From the NCBI GenBank assembly GCA_963819635.1, contig CAWFWX010000007.1, positions 1-64,000 of the forward strand: a DNA stretch of 64,000 nucleotides. The letters are read 5' to 3'. This document shows, piece by piece, positions 8,318-17,332 of the stretch. The stretch is from JACVRW01 sp963819635. GTDB taxonomy: Bacteria > Actinomycetota > Thermoleophilia > Solirubrobacterales > Thermoleophilaceae. Below the pieces are notes generated by a model, which did not search any database, was not told the DNA's origin, and worked only from the letters and a program-made list of their open reading frames with translations. The translations under genes were made by a program, and so were the position numbers. The stretch's first letter is position 1. Each line of letters opens with the position of its first letter.

Positions 8318-9390
8318 TGGCCACGAACCTTTCGCCGGCGCCCGCGAGTCTGGAACGCGCCGCGAGCTGGTCGTGGCGGCTGCTGGTCTGCGCCGCAGCT
8401 CTGGTCGCCGTGCTCGCTGTGCTCTGGTACGTGCGCGTGATCGTGCTGCCGGTCATGCTCGCGCTGACGATCTCACCTGCACTGTCGCCCGTCGCCCGGT
8501 CGCTCCGGAGGCGGCTCGGACGCCCCGCTGCTGCGCTCGCCCTCCTCGTCGGCCTCGCGGTGCTGGCGGGGCTGGGCGCGATCGTGACGGCCTCGGTCGT
8601 CGCGCAGTACGACGAGCTCGCCGACTCGGTCGCGCGCGCGGTGGACGACATCACGGACCGCCTCGGACGCGAACCATTCAACCTCTCCCTGGACGGCGCC
8701 GAGGATCTGCAATCGACGCTCTCAGATTCGTGGGGCGCCGCGACCGGTTACGCCGCAGCCGGCGTCCAGATGGGCGTCGGCATTGTCACGGGCCTGGTGC
8801 TGGCCGTCGCCGTCCTCTACTTCGTGCTTCGCGACGGCGCAGCGTTCTGGCTCTGGGTGCTGCGGCGCTTCGCACCCGAGACGCGGCCGGTGATCGACCG
8901 GGCTGGAAGGCGCGCGTGGGCCGTGCTTGGCGGCTATATCAGGGGAACGGCGTTCATCGCGGCGATCGACGCCACGCTGATCGGAATCGGACTCTGGTTG
9001 CTGGGCGTGCCGCTCGCGTTCGCGCTCGCCGTGCTCGTATTCGTGGCCGCGTTCGTGCCGTTCGTCGGCGCGTTCGTCTCCGGCCTCGTGGCCGTGCTCG
9101 TCGCCTTCGCGGACGGGGGCTGGGAGATCGCGCTCGCGACCCTGGCGATCGTGTTTGCCGTGCAATTCGTCGAGGGCAACTTCCTCCAGCCGATCATCCA
9201 GAGCCGCACCGTCAATCTGCACCCTCTCGTGATCCTGCTCGCGGTCGCCGCCGGCGCGTCGCTCTTCGGCGTTCCCGGCGCCTATCTCGCCGTGCCCGTG
9301 ACCGCCGTCGCGTTCGCCGTCATAGCGTCGCTGCGGTCAGACCCGACAGCGCCCGGCGCGCTTGCGCCGGACGCCGCCTCTGCCCCGTAG
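8317..9390 (+). CDS. AI-2E family transporter (PerM/TqsA-like)
   Basis: A 357-residue membrane protein from GTG 8317. It has two N-terminal membrane helices, a soluble segment around residues 85-135, then five or six further helices, ending in the family-typical EGNFLQPIIQSRTVNLHPLVI block. Members export small molecules or act as Na+/H+ antiporters; the substrate here is unknown. Its start codon overlaps the kinase stop, so it may be regulated together with that kinase. Confidence 0.88.
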   Translation: MATNLSPAPASLERAASWSWRLLVCAAALVAVLAVLWYVRVIVLPVMLALTISPALSPVARSLRRRLGRPAAALALLVGLAVLAGLGAIVTASVVAQYDELADSVARAVDDITDRLGREPFNLSLDGAEDLQSTLSDSWGAATGYAAAGVQMGVGIVTGLVLAVAVLYFVLRDGAAFWLWVLRRFAPETRPVIDRAGRRAWAVLGGYIRGTAFIAAIDATLIGIGLWLLGVPLAFALAVLVFVAAFVPFVGAFVSGLVAVLVAFADGGWEIALATLAIVFAVQFVEGNFLQPIIQSRTVNLHPLVILLAVAAGASLFGVPGAYLAVPVTAVAFAVIASLRSDPTAPGALAPDAASAP

Positions 9391-9395
9391 GCGCG

Positions 9396-10610
9396 TCAGG
9401 CCGCCAGATGCTGCCGCGTCGGGTGCGGCGCTTCGGGCCAGCCGACGGGGAGCTCGAGGTAGGACGGATCAAGGTCGTGGACCGACTGAACGCCGAGGAA
9501 AGCGAGTGTCGCGTCGATCTCCCGGCGAAAGTGCTCGAGGATGTGCCGCACCCCCGGTTCGCCCGCCGCGAGCAGTGGGTAGAGGTAGGCGCGGCCGATC
9601 GACACCCCCCTGGCGCCGAGCGCCAGCGCCTTGACCACGTCGGCGCCACGGCGCACCCCGCCATCGAGTAGCACCTCGGTCCGGTCGCCGACCGCCTCGA
9701 CGATCTCGGGAAGCGCGCGGAGCGTGGGCAGCGTGCCGTCGAGCATGTTGCCGCCGTGGTTCGAGACTACGATCGCATCCACGCCGTGGTCGACGGCCCG
9801 CCGGGCGGACTCGACGGTCACGATTCCCTTCATGACGATCGGCCCGTCCCAGCGCTCGCGGATCCACGGGAGGTCCTCGAACGACGGTGTCTCGTCGAAG
9901 AGCCTCGTAAACGCCTCGTTCCAGAACATCGGCGTCCCGTCCGGCCGCAGCGGCGCCATCGCCGCCACGGGGTCCTTGATCCCGCCCCGCACGAAGTCGA
10001 GCAGCCATGCCGGCTTCGTCACCAGCTGCGGCGCGAAGCGGATCGCGTCACGAAGCGTCACCCCGGCTGGGAGCGGCACGCGCTCGCGGTAGGGCAGCTC
10101 GCGCCCGAGGTGGAGGGCCGCGCTGTCGGCGATGACCACCAGCGCGTCGACGCCCGCGCGCTTGACGCGCTCGATGACCGGCGCGATCGCCTCGCGTCCG
10201 CCGACGTAATAGAGCTGGAAGAAGACCGGGCCGGTCGCCGAGGCCACGATCTCCTCGATCGGGGTGGTCGTTACTCCGCTTACGAACTGGATCGTCCCGG
10301 CGGCGCCGGCCGCGCGGGCGACTCCGACCTCACCGTCCCTGTGGCCGACGTTGAGAGCGCCGACCGACGAGACGATCACGGGCATCGAGATCTCATGTCC
10401 GAGCACGGTCGTCCCGAGCTCGCGGTCGGGATGGAACACGGCGGCGCGGGGACGGAACAGGACGTCCTCGAACGCCTTCTCATTCAGGCGGGCCGACACG
10501 CCCGCTCCGCTCCCACCTTCGAAGTACTGGAAAATGCTCTTCGGGACCCGGCGCTTGGCGAAGTAATGGGCGTCCTCGACCGAGTGGATCCGGGTTTCGA
10601 GGTTGCGCAT
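9396..10610 (-). CDS. FMN-dependent alpha-hydroxy-acid dehydrogenase, MftD-like
   Basis: A 404-residue TIM-barrel flavoenzyme. It carries the family's FMN-binding and catalytic segments, including VSNHGGNMLDG with the catalytic His and LLDGGVRRGADVVKALALGA. Several stretches (AKRRVPKSIFQYFEGGS, LYYVGGREA, PSFEDLPWIRERW) recall the mycofactocin-pathway enzyme MftD more than ordinary lactate dehydrogenase. This is by recollection of the family, not alignment. No other mycofactocin gene lies nearby. A strong AAGGAG precedes ATG 10610, and a 19-codon reading frame with its own ribosome site lies just upstream. Confidence 0.88.
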   Translation of the reverse strand: MRNLETRIHSVEDAHYFAKRRVPKSIFQYFEGGSGAGVSARLNEKAFEDVLFRPRAAVFHPDRELGTTVLGHEISMPVIVSSVGALNVGHRDGEVGVARAAGAAGTIQFVSGVTTTPIEEIVASATGPVFFQLYYVGGREAIAPVIERVKRAGVDALVVIADSAALHLGRELPYRERVPLPAGVTLRDAIRFAPQLVTKPAWLLDFVRGGIKDPVAAMAPLRPDGTPMFWNEAFTRLFDETPSFEDLPWIRERWDGPIVMKGIVTVESARRAVDHGVDAIVVSNHGGNMLDGTLPTLRALPEIVEAVGDRTEVLLDGGVRRGADVVKALALGARGVSIGRAYLYPLLAAGEPGVRHILEHFRREIDATLAFLGVQSVHDLDPSYLELPVGWPEAPHPTRQHLAA

Positions 10611-10666
10611 GATGTGACTCCTTCAATCTGCTTGCTCTATGAACGGGTCTCGTATGTCTTCGAGCT

Positions 10667-10726
10667 CTACGCGGCCTGTGTGCTCGAGCCGCCGTATGAC
10701 TCAGGCGTCAGACGGGTAGTCGGCAT
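10667..10726 (-). CDS. 19-aa small ORF upstream of the MftD-like gene
   Basis: Encodes MPTTRLTPESYGGSSTQAA. A GGAG lies six bases before the ATG at 10726; an in-frame ATG four codons earlier (10738) is an alternative. It ends 56 bases before the flavoenzyme start. It is also in frame with the peptide that would start inside leader L3, giving a 43-codon frame. It may be a leader peptide, a peptide substrate of the neighbouring enzyme, or chance. Confidence 0.4.
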   Translation of the reverse strand: MPTTRLTPESYGGSSTQAA

Positions 10727-10765
10727 GGTGTTCTCCATTTGATCGGGTGAATCAGGCTCGCGGTA

Positions 10766-10845
10766 CTCGATGCTGCCGGTCACACGTCGGCTTCGCATCG
10801 TGGGCTCCCCCAAAACAACTCCGAAGGGACTGCCGAGGTTTCCGT
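10766..10845 (-). promoter_or_regulatory. leader element copy L3, upstream of the MftD-like gene
   Basis: Read on the minus strand it has CCCTTCGGAGTTG, GGGGGAGCCCACGATGCGAA and GGCAGCATCGAG, very close to L1. The core ATG at 10798 would encode MRSRRVTGSIEY and stay open into the 19-aa ORF. The 150 bases between this element and the SDR stop at 10995 hold nothing I can identify. Confidence 0.7.
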
Positions 10846-10994
10846 CATGTCGGTGGACAATCGGGTGCTCGTCGCAGGCGCGGGCGAGTTGCCGCATCGG
10901 GTCGGGCGCATCTCCCACCAGAAGGACCTCTGACCTGGAGCAGGCCGGCGACATCAACGCCGCGGCTTCACCACGTCGGCCAAGACAGCACTCC

Positions 10995-11804
10995 TCAGGA
11001 CGAGACGGCGGCCCCGTAAGCCGTCCCATAGGTCGAGGCGAGGATGCCGCCGTCGACCGGCAGCTCGATGCCGGTGATATGCGTGGCAGCATCCGACGCG
11101 AGGAAGCACACGGCGTCGGCGATTTCCTCCGGCGTGCCCATCCTCCCCTGCGGAGCCAGCCCGGCGGCGAGCCGCACGGCCTCGGCATCGTCGGCGGCGT
11201 CGGAGGTGAGCCCCAACTTGGTCATCTTGGTCCGGATGTTGCCCGGCAGCACGGCGTTCACGCGCACGCCGGTCGGACCCACCTCGACCGCGGCCGTCTT
11301 GGTGAGACCGATCACGGCATGTTTGGATGCGTTATAGGCGCTGCTGCCCGGTACCCCGCCGGCCGAACCCATCGAGCCGGTGTTGATGATCGATCCGGCG
11401 CGTTGCTCGATCATGACCGGCAGCACGAAGCGCAGGCCCAGGAACACGCCGCGCAGATTGACTGCGATGACCCTGTCGAACGTGTCGATCGGATAATCGA
11501 CCATCGGCGCCACGGCGGGCAGGATGCCCGCGTTGTTGAAGAACGCATCGACCCGCCCGAAGCGGCTCATGGCCTCGGCCACATAGGCGCGCACCTGGGC
11601 CTCGTCGGAGACATCCGCGAGAAAGACCGCCGCCTCACCGCCCGCGTCGCCGATCAGCGCCTCCGTCTCGGCGAGCCGCGGCTCGTCGATGTCGACCAGC
11701 AGCACCCGCGCGCCCTTCGCCGCCATCATCCGGCTGGTCGCCCGGCCAAGCCCGTCCGCGGCGCCCGTGACGATCGCCACCTTGCCGTCCAGTCCGCCGT
11801 TCAT
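10995..11804 (-). CDS. short-chain dehydrogenase/reductase (classical SDR)
   Basis: A 269-residue classical SDR. It has TGAADGLG (residues 13-20), NNAG (90-93), catalytic Ser144, and Tyr157/Lys161 in YNASK. LPVDGG near the C-terminus is the usual closing motif. The first acidic residue after beta-2 (VDIDEPR) suggests NAD(H) preference. Substrate unknown. Leader L4 lies directly upstream, and the CadD-like gene ends just beyond it. Confidence 0.92.
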   Translation of the reverse strand: MNGGLDGKVAIVTGAADGLGRATSRMMAAKGARVLLVDIDEPRLAETEALIGDAGGEAAVFLADVSDEAQVRAYVAEAMSRFGRVDAFFNNAGILPAVAPMVDYPIDTFDRVIAVNLRGVFLGLRFVLPVMIEQRAGSIINTGSMGSAGGVPGSSAYNASKHAVIGLTKTAAVEVGPTGVRVNAVLPGNIRTKMTKLGLTSDAADDAEAVRLAAGLAPQGRMGTPEEIADAVCFLASDAATHITGIELPVDGGILASTYGTAYGAAVSS

Positions 11805-11847
11805 GACGTGAAGCCCCCTGGCTGATCGCTCGAATCCGACATGAACT

Positions 11848-11930
11848 GATCGTGCTCGAGCGAGCCCGGCCTCGCATCGCGGAGCCCCCCCACGTCCTAC
11901 CCGAAGAGTTTCACCCGCGGCCCACTAGGC
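11848..11930 (-). promoter_or_regulatory. leader element copy L4, upstream of the SDR
   Basis: Type II copy. On the minus strand it has CCTAGTGG, GAAACTCTTCGG, a G run, CTCCGCGATGCGAGG and CTCGAGCACGATC. It is the only copy with CGCGATGCG instead of CACGATGCG. The core ATG at 11877 would encode MRGRARSSTISS. Its 5' edge overlaps the last bases of the CadD-like gene. Confidence 0.6.
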
Positions 11931-12512
11931 CAATACGCCGGAATCAACGATGACGAACGCGCCGAGGCCAATGAAGACAACCGGCACGAATATCCGCTGA
12001 TACCTCGTAATCCATCCCTGGATGCGTTTGATCGAGGCTACCGCTTGGCTGACACGACACCACACCGGCACCAACAGCATCAGGGTTGCCAGCGCCACTA
12101 CCAAGTCTGGCGTGGCGAGCGAGCCAAGGAACGGGATAAAGACAGCAACTTCCTCGCTGCCTCCTCCAATTGCGATCAATGCGACGGTCAGCGTAAAGCC
12201 GGCATCCGAGCCCAATCTGCTTGCGGTCTCTTGCGCCTGATCCTCGTCGTCTCCCGCGAGGAGAATTCGGATCCCCAAGACGATCGGAAGGATGCCGAGC
12301 AACCCAATTCCCTTCTGAGAGACGGTCTCGATGCCGATTGCCGCGAGCAAGCTGATCGTAAGAAGCGCCGCTTGGCTGATCAGCTGTCCGGCGTAGACCT
12401 GTGCTACGGCTCCGCGCCTCTCGGCGTAGGCGAAAATAGTCGTAAGCACGACCAGCTCGTCCACACTGGTCGCGACAAAGACTACGACTGAGGACAGGAC
12501 GGCTTCGACCAT
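11925..12512 (-). CDS. CadD-like cadmium/cation resistance transporter
   Basis: A 195-residue protein with five or so membrane helices: MVEAVLSSVVVFVATSVDEL at the start, and SEEVAVFIPFLGSL in the middle. Size and pattern fit the CadD cadmium-resistance family. Its ATG lies 31 bases inside the end of the multicopper oxidase gene on the same strand, so the two are coupled. Base composition is clearly lower in GC (about 55-58% by eye) than its neighbours, which suggests recent acquisition. Confidence 0.78.
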   Translation of the reverse strand: MVEAVLSSVVVFVATSVDELVVLTTIFAYAERRGAVAQVYAGQLISQAALLTISLLAAIGIETVSQKGIGLLGILPIVLGIRILLAGDDEDQAQETASRLGSDAGFTLTVALIAIGGGSEEVAVFIPFLGSLATPDLVVALATLMLLVPVWCRVSQAVASIKRIQGWITRYQRIFVPVVFIGLGAFVIVDSGVLA

Positions 12513-14338
12513 GATCCGCTCGCCATGAACGGCATGAGCTCGGCCGGCATGACGACGAACGGGCGCATCATGTCGCGGTCTTCGTGTTCGAGGATGTGGC
12601 AGTGGTACACGTACCGGCCACAGAAGAGGTCGAAGCGCACGACGATGTCCACGACTTCGTCCGGGTTGACGCGGACTGTGTCCTTGCGACCGCGCTCGTT
12701 GTCGTCCAGCCGGTGTGGGGTACCGTCGTCGAGGACTTGGCCAATGCGCACCCATGCGCTGGTGCCGGTCGCGGTGATCCCGCCTTCGGCGATCTCCACA
12801 GCGGCCGGGTGGCGGTCGAGGACCTGGAAGGCGTCGAGGTGGACATGGATCGGATGCATCTCGTCGGTCAGGTTGATCAGCCGCCAGATCTCAGGGCGGT
12901 GGAGCGTCGGGAAGAACGTGACGCCATCCTCGAAGCGGGTGGCAACCGTGCGCCAGCGCGTGAGGCACTCCCCACCGTCCGCCTGCGGTTCGACGAGCGT
13001 GATCGCCGGCTCCTCGGCGGTGGGGTCTTCGGCCAGCTCGCGCATCCTGGGCATCGGCGGCTCGCCGTCTGATTTGGGCTCCTGCTCGACGAGCGCGATC
13101 GCGCGGACCACGCAGCCGGTGAGGTCTTCGCGACGGATCCGCTCGAAGTCGGTGGCGAGCACCTCCGGCGCCCGATACCTGGAGCGGCGTCCGTGGCGCA
13201 CGCGGATGCGGAGGACTTCCGGGTAGGGCAGCAGGCCCTCGAAATCGGCGGTTCCGGCGGCCGCGGGGTCGGCGAAACTGCCGTCGAATGGGGCAGGCGC
13301 GGTGTTCCAGAGGGTGAGCTCGGTGCCGGCGGCCAAGTCGGAGAAGTCGACCAGAAGATCGGCGCGTTCAGCCGATGCGAGGACGAGACCCTGCGCCGGG
13401 ACCGGTGCGGCGGTGGGAAGGAGCCCGCCGTCGGTGCCGATCTGGGTGATCCGATCAAGGTCGGGTTCGCCGTCGCGAGTGAGCACGAGGCGGTAGGTGC
13501 GGGCATTCGAGCCATTCAGCAGGCGGAACCGGTACGTGGCCGGCTCAACCTCGAGCTGCGGCCAGATCACGCCGTTGACCACGGTGAAGGGACCAAAGCA
13601 CTCCATTACCTCGGGATCGGTCTTGTAGAGCAGGTCGCCGGTAAGCCCGCCGGCCGGAGCGGTGTCGAAGTTGCGGTCGGCGAGGAGGAGCGGCAGCTCG
13701 TAGGGTGGGCCCTCGGGGAGCCCGAGCTCCCGCTCGCGCTCGTCGCGCACGATCCAGAGCCCGGCCAGGCCGGCGTAGATGTTGAAGCGCGTCACACCCA
13801 TGACGTGGTCGTGGTACCAGAGCATCGCCGCGCGCTGGTCGTTCTCGTACCGGTCGACCGTTTGCTGGCCGGGTGCTACGAGATTCTCCCCCCACCCGTC
13901 GCTGTCGGCCTGCGTCATACCGCCGTGAACGTGGACGACCGAGAAGCCCGGCAGCGAGGAGGCCGCCGGATCGAGCGCGCCGCCGCTGCGACCCGGTACG
14001 CACTGGACGGGAGCTCCGTCGGCGGCGTGGTCGGGCGCAACCGTTGCGACGACCGGCAACGCCCCGGAGAGGCGGTTCTCCCACCGCACCTCGAGTGGGA
14101 TCCCACGCCGGACCTCGATCGTCGGGCCCGGAAGGTGCCCACCGTAGGTCCAGACGCGTGAGGGCGGAAGATCGTGGTGGAAGCGATGCGTCGTCGTCTC
14201 GAGCGGGATCGTCAGCCGAGCCGGCTCGCCGATCACGTGACGTGGCGGAATCGGCAGCACATCCACGAACGGCCTGAGCGGATAAGGCGGAAAGGACGTC
14301 AAGTCTTCGATGCTGCCGCCACCAGGACGGCCCCGCAT
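12482..14338 (-). CDS. multicopper oxidase (CotA/bilirubin-oxidase-like)
   Basis: A protein of 618 residues if started at ATG 14338. All four copper-ligand motifs are intact: HVHGG (His136, His138), WYHDHVMG (His176, His178), HPIHVHLD, and HCHILEHEDRDMM near residues 579-591. It probably oxidises phenols, bilirubin-like compounds or metals while reducing O2 to water. No signal peptide is seen, as in spore-coat CotA. The chosen ATG is the one inside leader L5, which here is in frame with the enzyme; a later GTG start (14266 region) is equally possible. Confidence 0.9.
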   Translation of the reverse strand: MRGRPGGGSIEDLTSFPPYPLRPFVDVLPIPPRHVIGEPARLTIPLETTTHRFHHDLPPSRVWTYGGHLPGPTIEVRRGIPLEVRWENRLSGALPVVATVAPDHAADGAPVQCVPGRSGGALDPAASSLPGFSVVHVHGGMTQADSDGWGENLVAPGQQTVDRYENDQRAAMLWYHDHVMGVTRFNIYAGLAGLWIVRDERERELGLPEGPPYELPLLLADRNFDTAPAGGLTGDLLYKTDPEVMECFGPFTVVNGVIWPQLEVEPATYRFRLLNGSNARTYRLVLTRDGEPDLDRITQIGTDGGLLPTAAPVPAQGLVLASAERADLLVDFSDLAAGTELTLWNTAPAPFDGSFADPAAAGTADFEGLLPYPEVLRIRVRHGRRSRYRAPEVLATDFERIRREDLTGCVVRAIALVEQEPKSDGEPPMPRMRELAEDPTAEEPAITLVEPQADGGECLTRWRTVATRFEDGVTFFPTLHRPEIWRLINLTDEMHPIHVHLDAFQVLDRHPAAVEIAEGGITATGTSAWVRIGQVLDDGTPHRLDDNERGRKDTVRVNPDEVVDIVVRFDLFCGRYVYHCHILEHEDRDMMRPFVVMPAELMPFMASGSWSKPSCPQS

Positions 14339-14374
14339 CGTGGGCTCCCCCAAGACCACGCCGTAGTGTTTGAC
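14306..14374 (-). promoter_or_regulatory. leader element copy L5, upstream of or within the multicopper oxidase start
   Basis: On the minus strand it has CAAACACTACGG, GGGGGAGCCCACGATGCGG and GGCAGCATCGAA. The core ATG (14338) encodes MRGRPGGGSIED and, unlike most other copies, runs in frame into the downstream gene. This copy links the upstream block of type II copies with the core of type I copies. Confidence 0.7.
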
Positions 14375-14443
14375 GGAGCGCCACTCTTGGATCGCGTGGG
14401 TGTTGGAAGCGCGCGCGTAGACTGCTCGCAGGAGCCTGATCCG

Positions 14444-17320
14444 GTGAACGCCACGCAGGAGGAGGGCAGCACGCAGGTGCCCCAGCAGCCGATCTCGGCT
14501 CGGTTCGACTTGCTCGAACGCGATGTCGAGCTGACGACCGTCGAGGGGCTGATCGGCGCCACCGAGGCCGGTGGTCAGCTCCTTGCGCTCGAGGGGCCGC
14601 CCGGGATCGGTAAGACCGCACTGATCGCGGAGACGAAGGCAGCAGGTCAGGAGGCCGGGCTGCAGGTGCTTGGAGCGCGCGGCTCCGAGCTCGAGCGCTC
14701 GTTCTCCTACGGCGTCGTGCGGCAGCTGTTCGAGCCGTTTCTTGCCTCTCTGCCGGAGGAGGAGCAAGCCGAGCTGTTTCAGGGCGCGGCGGGTCTCGCG
14801 ACGCCGCTGTTCGATCCCGCTGGGCTGGCGGCCGAGCCGGCCGCCGATTCGTCGCTGGCGACGCTGCACGGCCTCTATTGGCTGACGGCGAACGTCGCCG
14901 CCCGTGGGCGTCTGCTGCTGGCGCTCGACGACCTGCACTGGTGCGATCTGCCCTCGCTCCGCTGGCTGGCCTATCTGCTGCCCCGGATCGGAGGGGCTTG
15001 ACGTCTGGGTGATCGTCGGCCTCCGGCCCGGGGAGCCGGGAGCGGACCCGGGCTTGCTGGGCCAGATCGTCTCCGACCCACTCGCGAGCGTCGTTCAGCC
15101 CGCTCCGCTGAGCTCCGAGGCCGCCGCGCTGCTGCTGCGCGAGACCCTCGCCCGACGCCGACGACGCCTTCTGTGCCGCCTGCCACGAGGAGACGGGCGG
15201 CAATCCGCTGCTGTTGCGCGAGCTCGTGTACGCGATCGCAGCCGAGGGCCTTGCTCCGACCGAGGAGAACATGCCCCGCCTCCGCGAGCTAGAGGCGCGG
15301 GCCGGCTCGCGCAGCCGTCTCGGTGCGCCTGTCCCGTCTCCTGCCCGAGGCGACGAGCCTCGCGCGGGCGGTGGCGATCTTGGGCGACGACGCCGATCCC
15401 CGGCAGGCGACCGCGCTCGCTGGCCTTGACGACGAGGCCGCCTCCGAGGCGGCCGTCGCGCTCGCCCGCGTCGACGTGCTGCGCCCGCAGCCGCCGTTCG
15501 GGTTCGTGCATCCGCTGATCCGGGCGGCCGTCTACGAGGCGCTTACCCCAGCCGAGCGCGACAGCGGCCACGCGACGGGCGGCGCGGCTGCTCGAGGATG
15601 CCCGGGCAGAGCCGGAACGCGTGGCCGCGCACCTGCTGCTCGCACCCCGCTCTGGCGATCCACGCGTGGTCGCAGTGCTGCGCGAGGCCGCGCACCGGGC
15701 GGGCACGCGCGGCGCCGCGGAGAGCGCCGTCGCATATCTTCGCCGCGCGCTCGCCGAGCCACCTGCCGATGCGGAGCGCGCCGACCTGCTGCTCGAGCTC
15801 GGCTCCGTCGAGGCGCTCGTCAGCGGCGAGGCCGCCATCGAGCACCTGCAGGAGGCCCACGCGCTGGCCGACGACCCGATCCAGCGAGCCGAGACAGCAC
15901 TCCTGCTCGGCCACCAGCTCGTTCTCTTCTCGCGCAGCGACGAGTCGGACGCAGTCCTCACTGAGGCGCTGGACGAGCTCGATGGCGCCGATGCCGAGCT
16001 CGAGCGTTCCCTCGACGCTGCGCTTATCAACAACGCCTTGAGCGAGCCGTCGCTCTACGACCACGCCGTCGAGCGGCTGGAGCGCGTCCGCAGCCGGCCT
16101 GGGGACACGACCGTCGGCGAGAAGAGGCTGCTCGCGCTACTCGCCTACCACGACGCGCGCGCAGGCGACGCCCGGCGACCGTGGCCGTCCCCCTTGCCCG
16201 CCGTGCGCTCTCCGGGGGAACGCTGATCAAGGGAGCGACGGAAGCCGCACTTTTTGTTGCGCCCGCCATCGTGCTCGCGCTGGCGGACCTCGACGAAGCC
16301 GTGGTCGCCTACGACGACGCACTCGCCGAAGCCCACCGGTCCGGTTCGATCGACACCTTCGCCGCGACCAAGATCTTTCGCGCGCAAGCCTTCGTGTGGC
16401 GAGGCGAGCTGGCCGACGCCGAAGCCGATTGCCGCGAGGCGCTTCGCCGCCACCGAGACGTGGGGGACGTCGTGGCTCCTCTCGCGTTCCTGGCTCCCTT
16501 CCTCGCCGACGCGCTGATGGAGCAGGGCAAGCTCGAGGAGGCCGCGGCCGCGTTGGCACGTGTCGAATCCCTCCCGGACTCAGGCCGTCCCTTTCCTCTC
16601 GCCGACAGCCGGGCGCGCTATCGGCTGCTGCGCGGCGACCTGGCCGGAGGCGTCGAGGAGCAGCTCGCGGCGGGTCGCCATTTCGAGGCCGTCGGCGGCA
16701 GCAATCCCGCCTACCTGGCCTGGCGCTCGCAGGCCGCGCTCGCTCTCCTGCAGCTGGGCGAGCAGGACGAGGCACGCCGGCTGGCGGCAGAGGAGCTCGA
16801 GCTCGCGCGCATCTGGGGCGCGCCGCGAGCGCTCGGCGCCGCCCTGCGGGCGGCGGGCTTGGCCGAGGGTGGCAAGAAGGGGCTCGCGCTCCTCGAGGAG
16901 GCGGTCGAGGTGCTCGCCGACTCGCCCGCCAAGCTCGAGCACGCCAAGGCGCGCACCGAGCTGGGGGCAGCGCTGCGCAGAGTCAAGCGCCGCTCTGAGG
17001 CGCGCGAGCAACTCCGCCACGCGCTCGAGCTGGCCACGAGCTGCGGCGCCGCGCCGCTGGCCACCCGCGCCGAGACCGAGCTGCTCGCCACCGGCGCGCG
17101 GCCCCGACGGATCTCCCTCAGCGGCGTCGAATCGCTCACCCCAAGCGAGCGGCGCGTCGCCCAGATGGCCGCCGAAGGCCCCACCAACCGCGAGATCGCC
17201 CAAGCCCTCTTCGTCACCCAGAGGACCGTCGAGGTCCACCTCACCAGCATCTACCGCAAGCTCGACATCAGCTCACGCTCTCAGCTCGCGGCCGCGCTCG
17301 CGGAAGCGGCTACCGCCTAG
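14444..17320 (+). CDS. LuxR-family large ATPase regulator 1 (frame disrupted)
   Basis: LAL-type (large ATP-binding LuxR) transcription regulator of about 955 codons. An N-terminal P-loop ATPase has Walker A GPPGIGKT and Walker B LLLALDDLHWCD, followed by winged-helix and TPR-like helices. The C-terminal LuxR DNA-binding domain reads LTPSERRVAQMAAEGPTNREIA, then TVEVHLTSIYRKL. Frame changes fall near 14995, 15150, 15190, 15310, 15575 and 16165. GTG 14444 has AGGAG upstream. Signal and targets unknown. Transcribed divergently from the multicopper oxidase. Confidence 0.85.
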
Positions 17321-17332
17321 CGGAGCGGCAGC

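Noticed and set aside
9396..10726. A full mycofactocin cluster
   Set aside because: No radical-SAM MftC, MftB, MftE or glycosyltransferase gene is present around the MftD-like enzyme.
13193..14161. Long open frames on the strand opposite the multicopper oxidase and other genes
   Set aside because: They are shadows of GC-rich codon usage on the other strand, with Arg/Ala/Gly-rich products and no domain or ribosome site.
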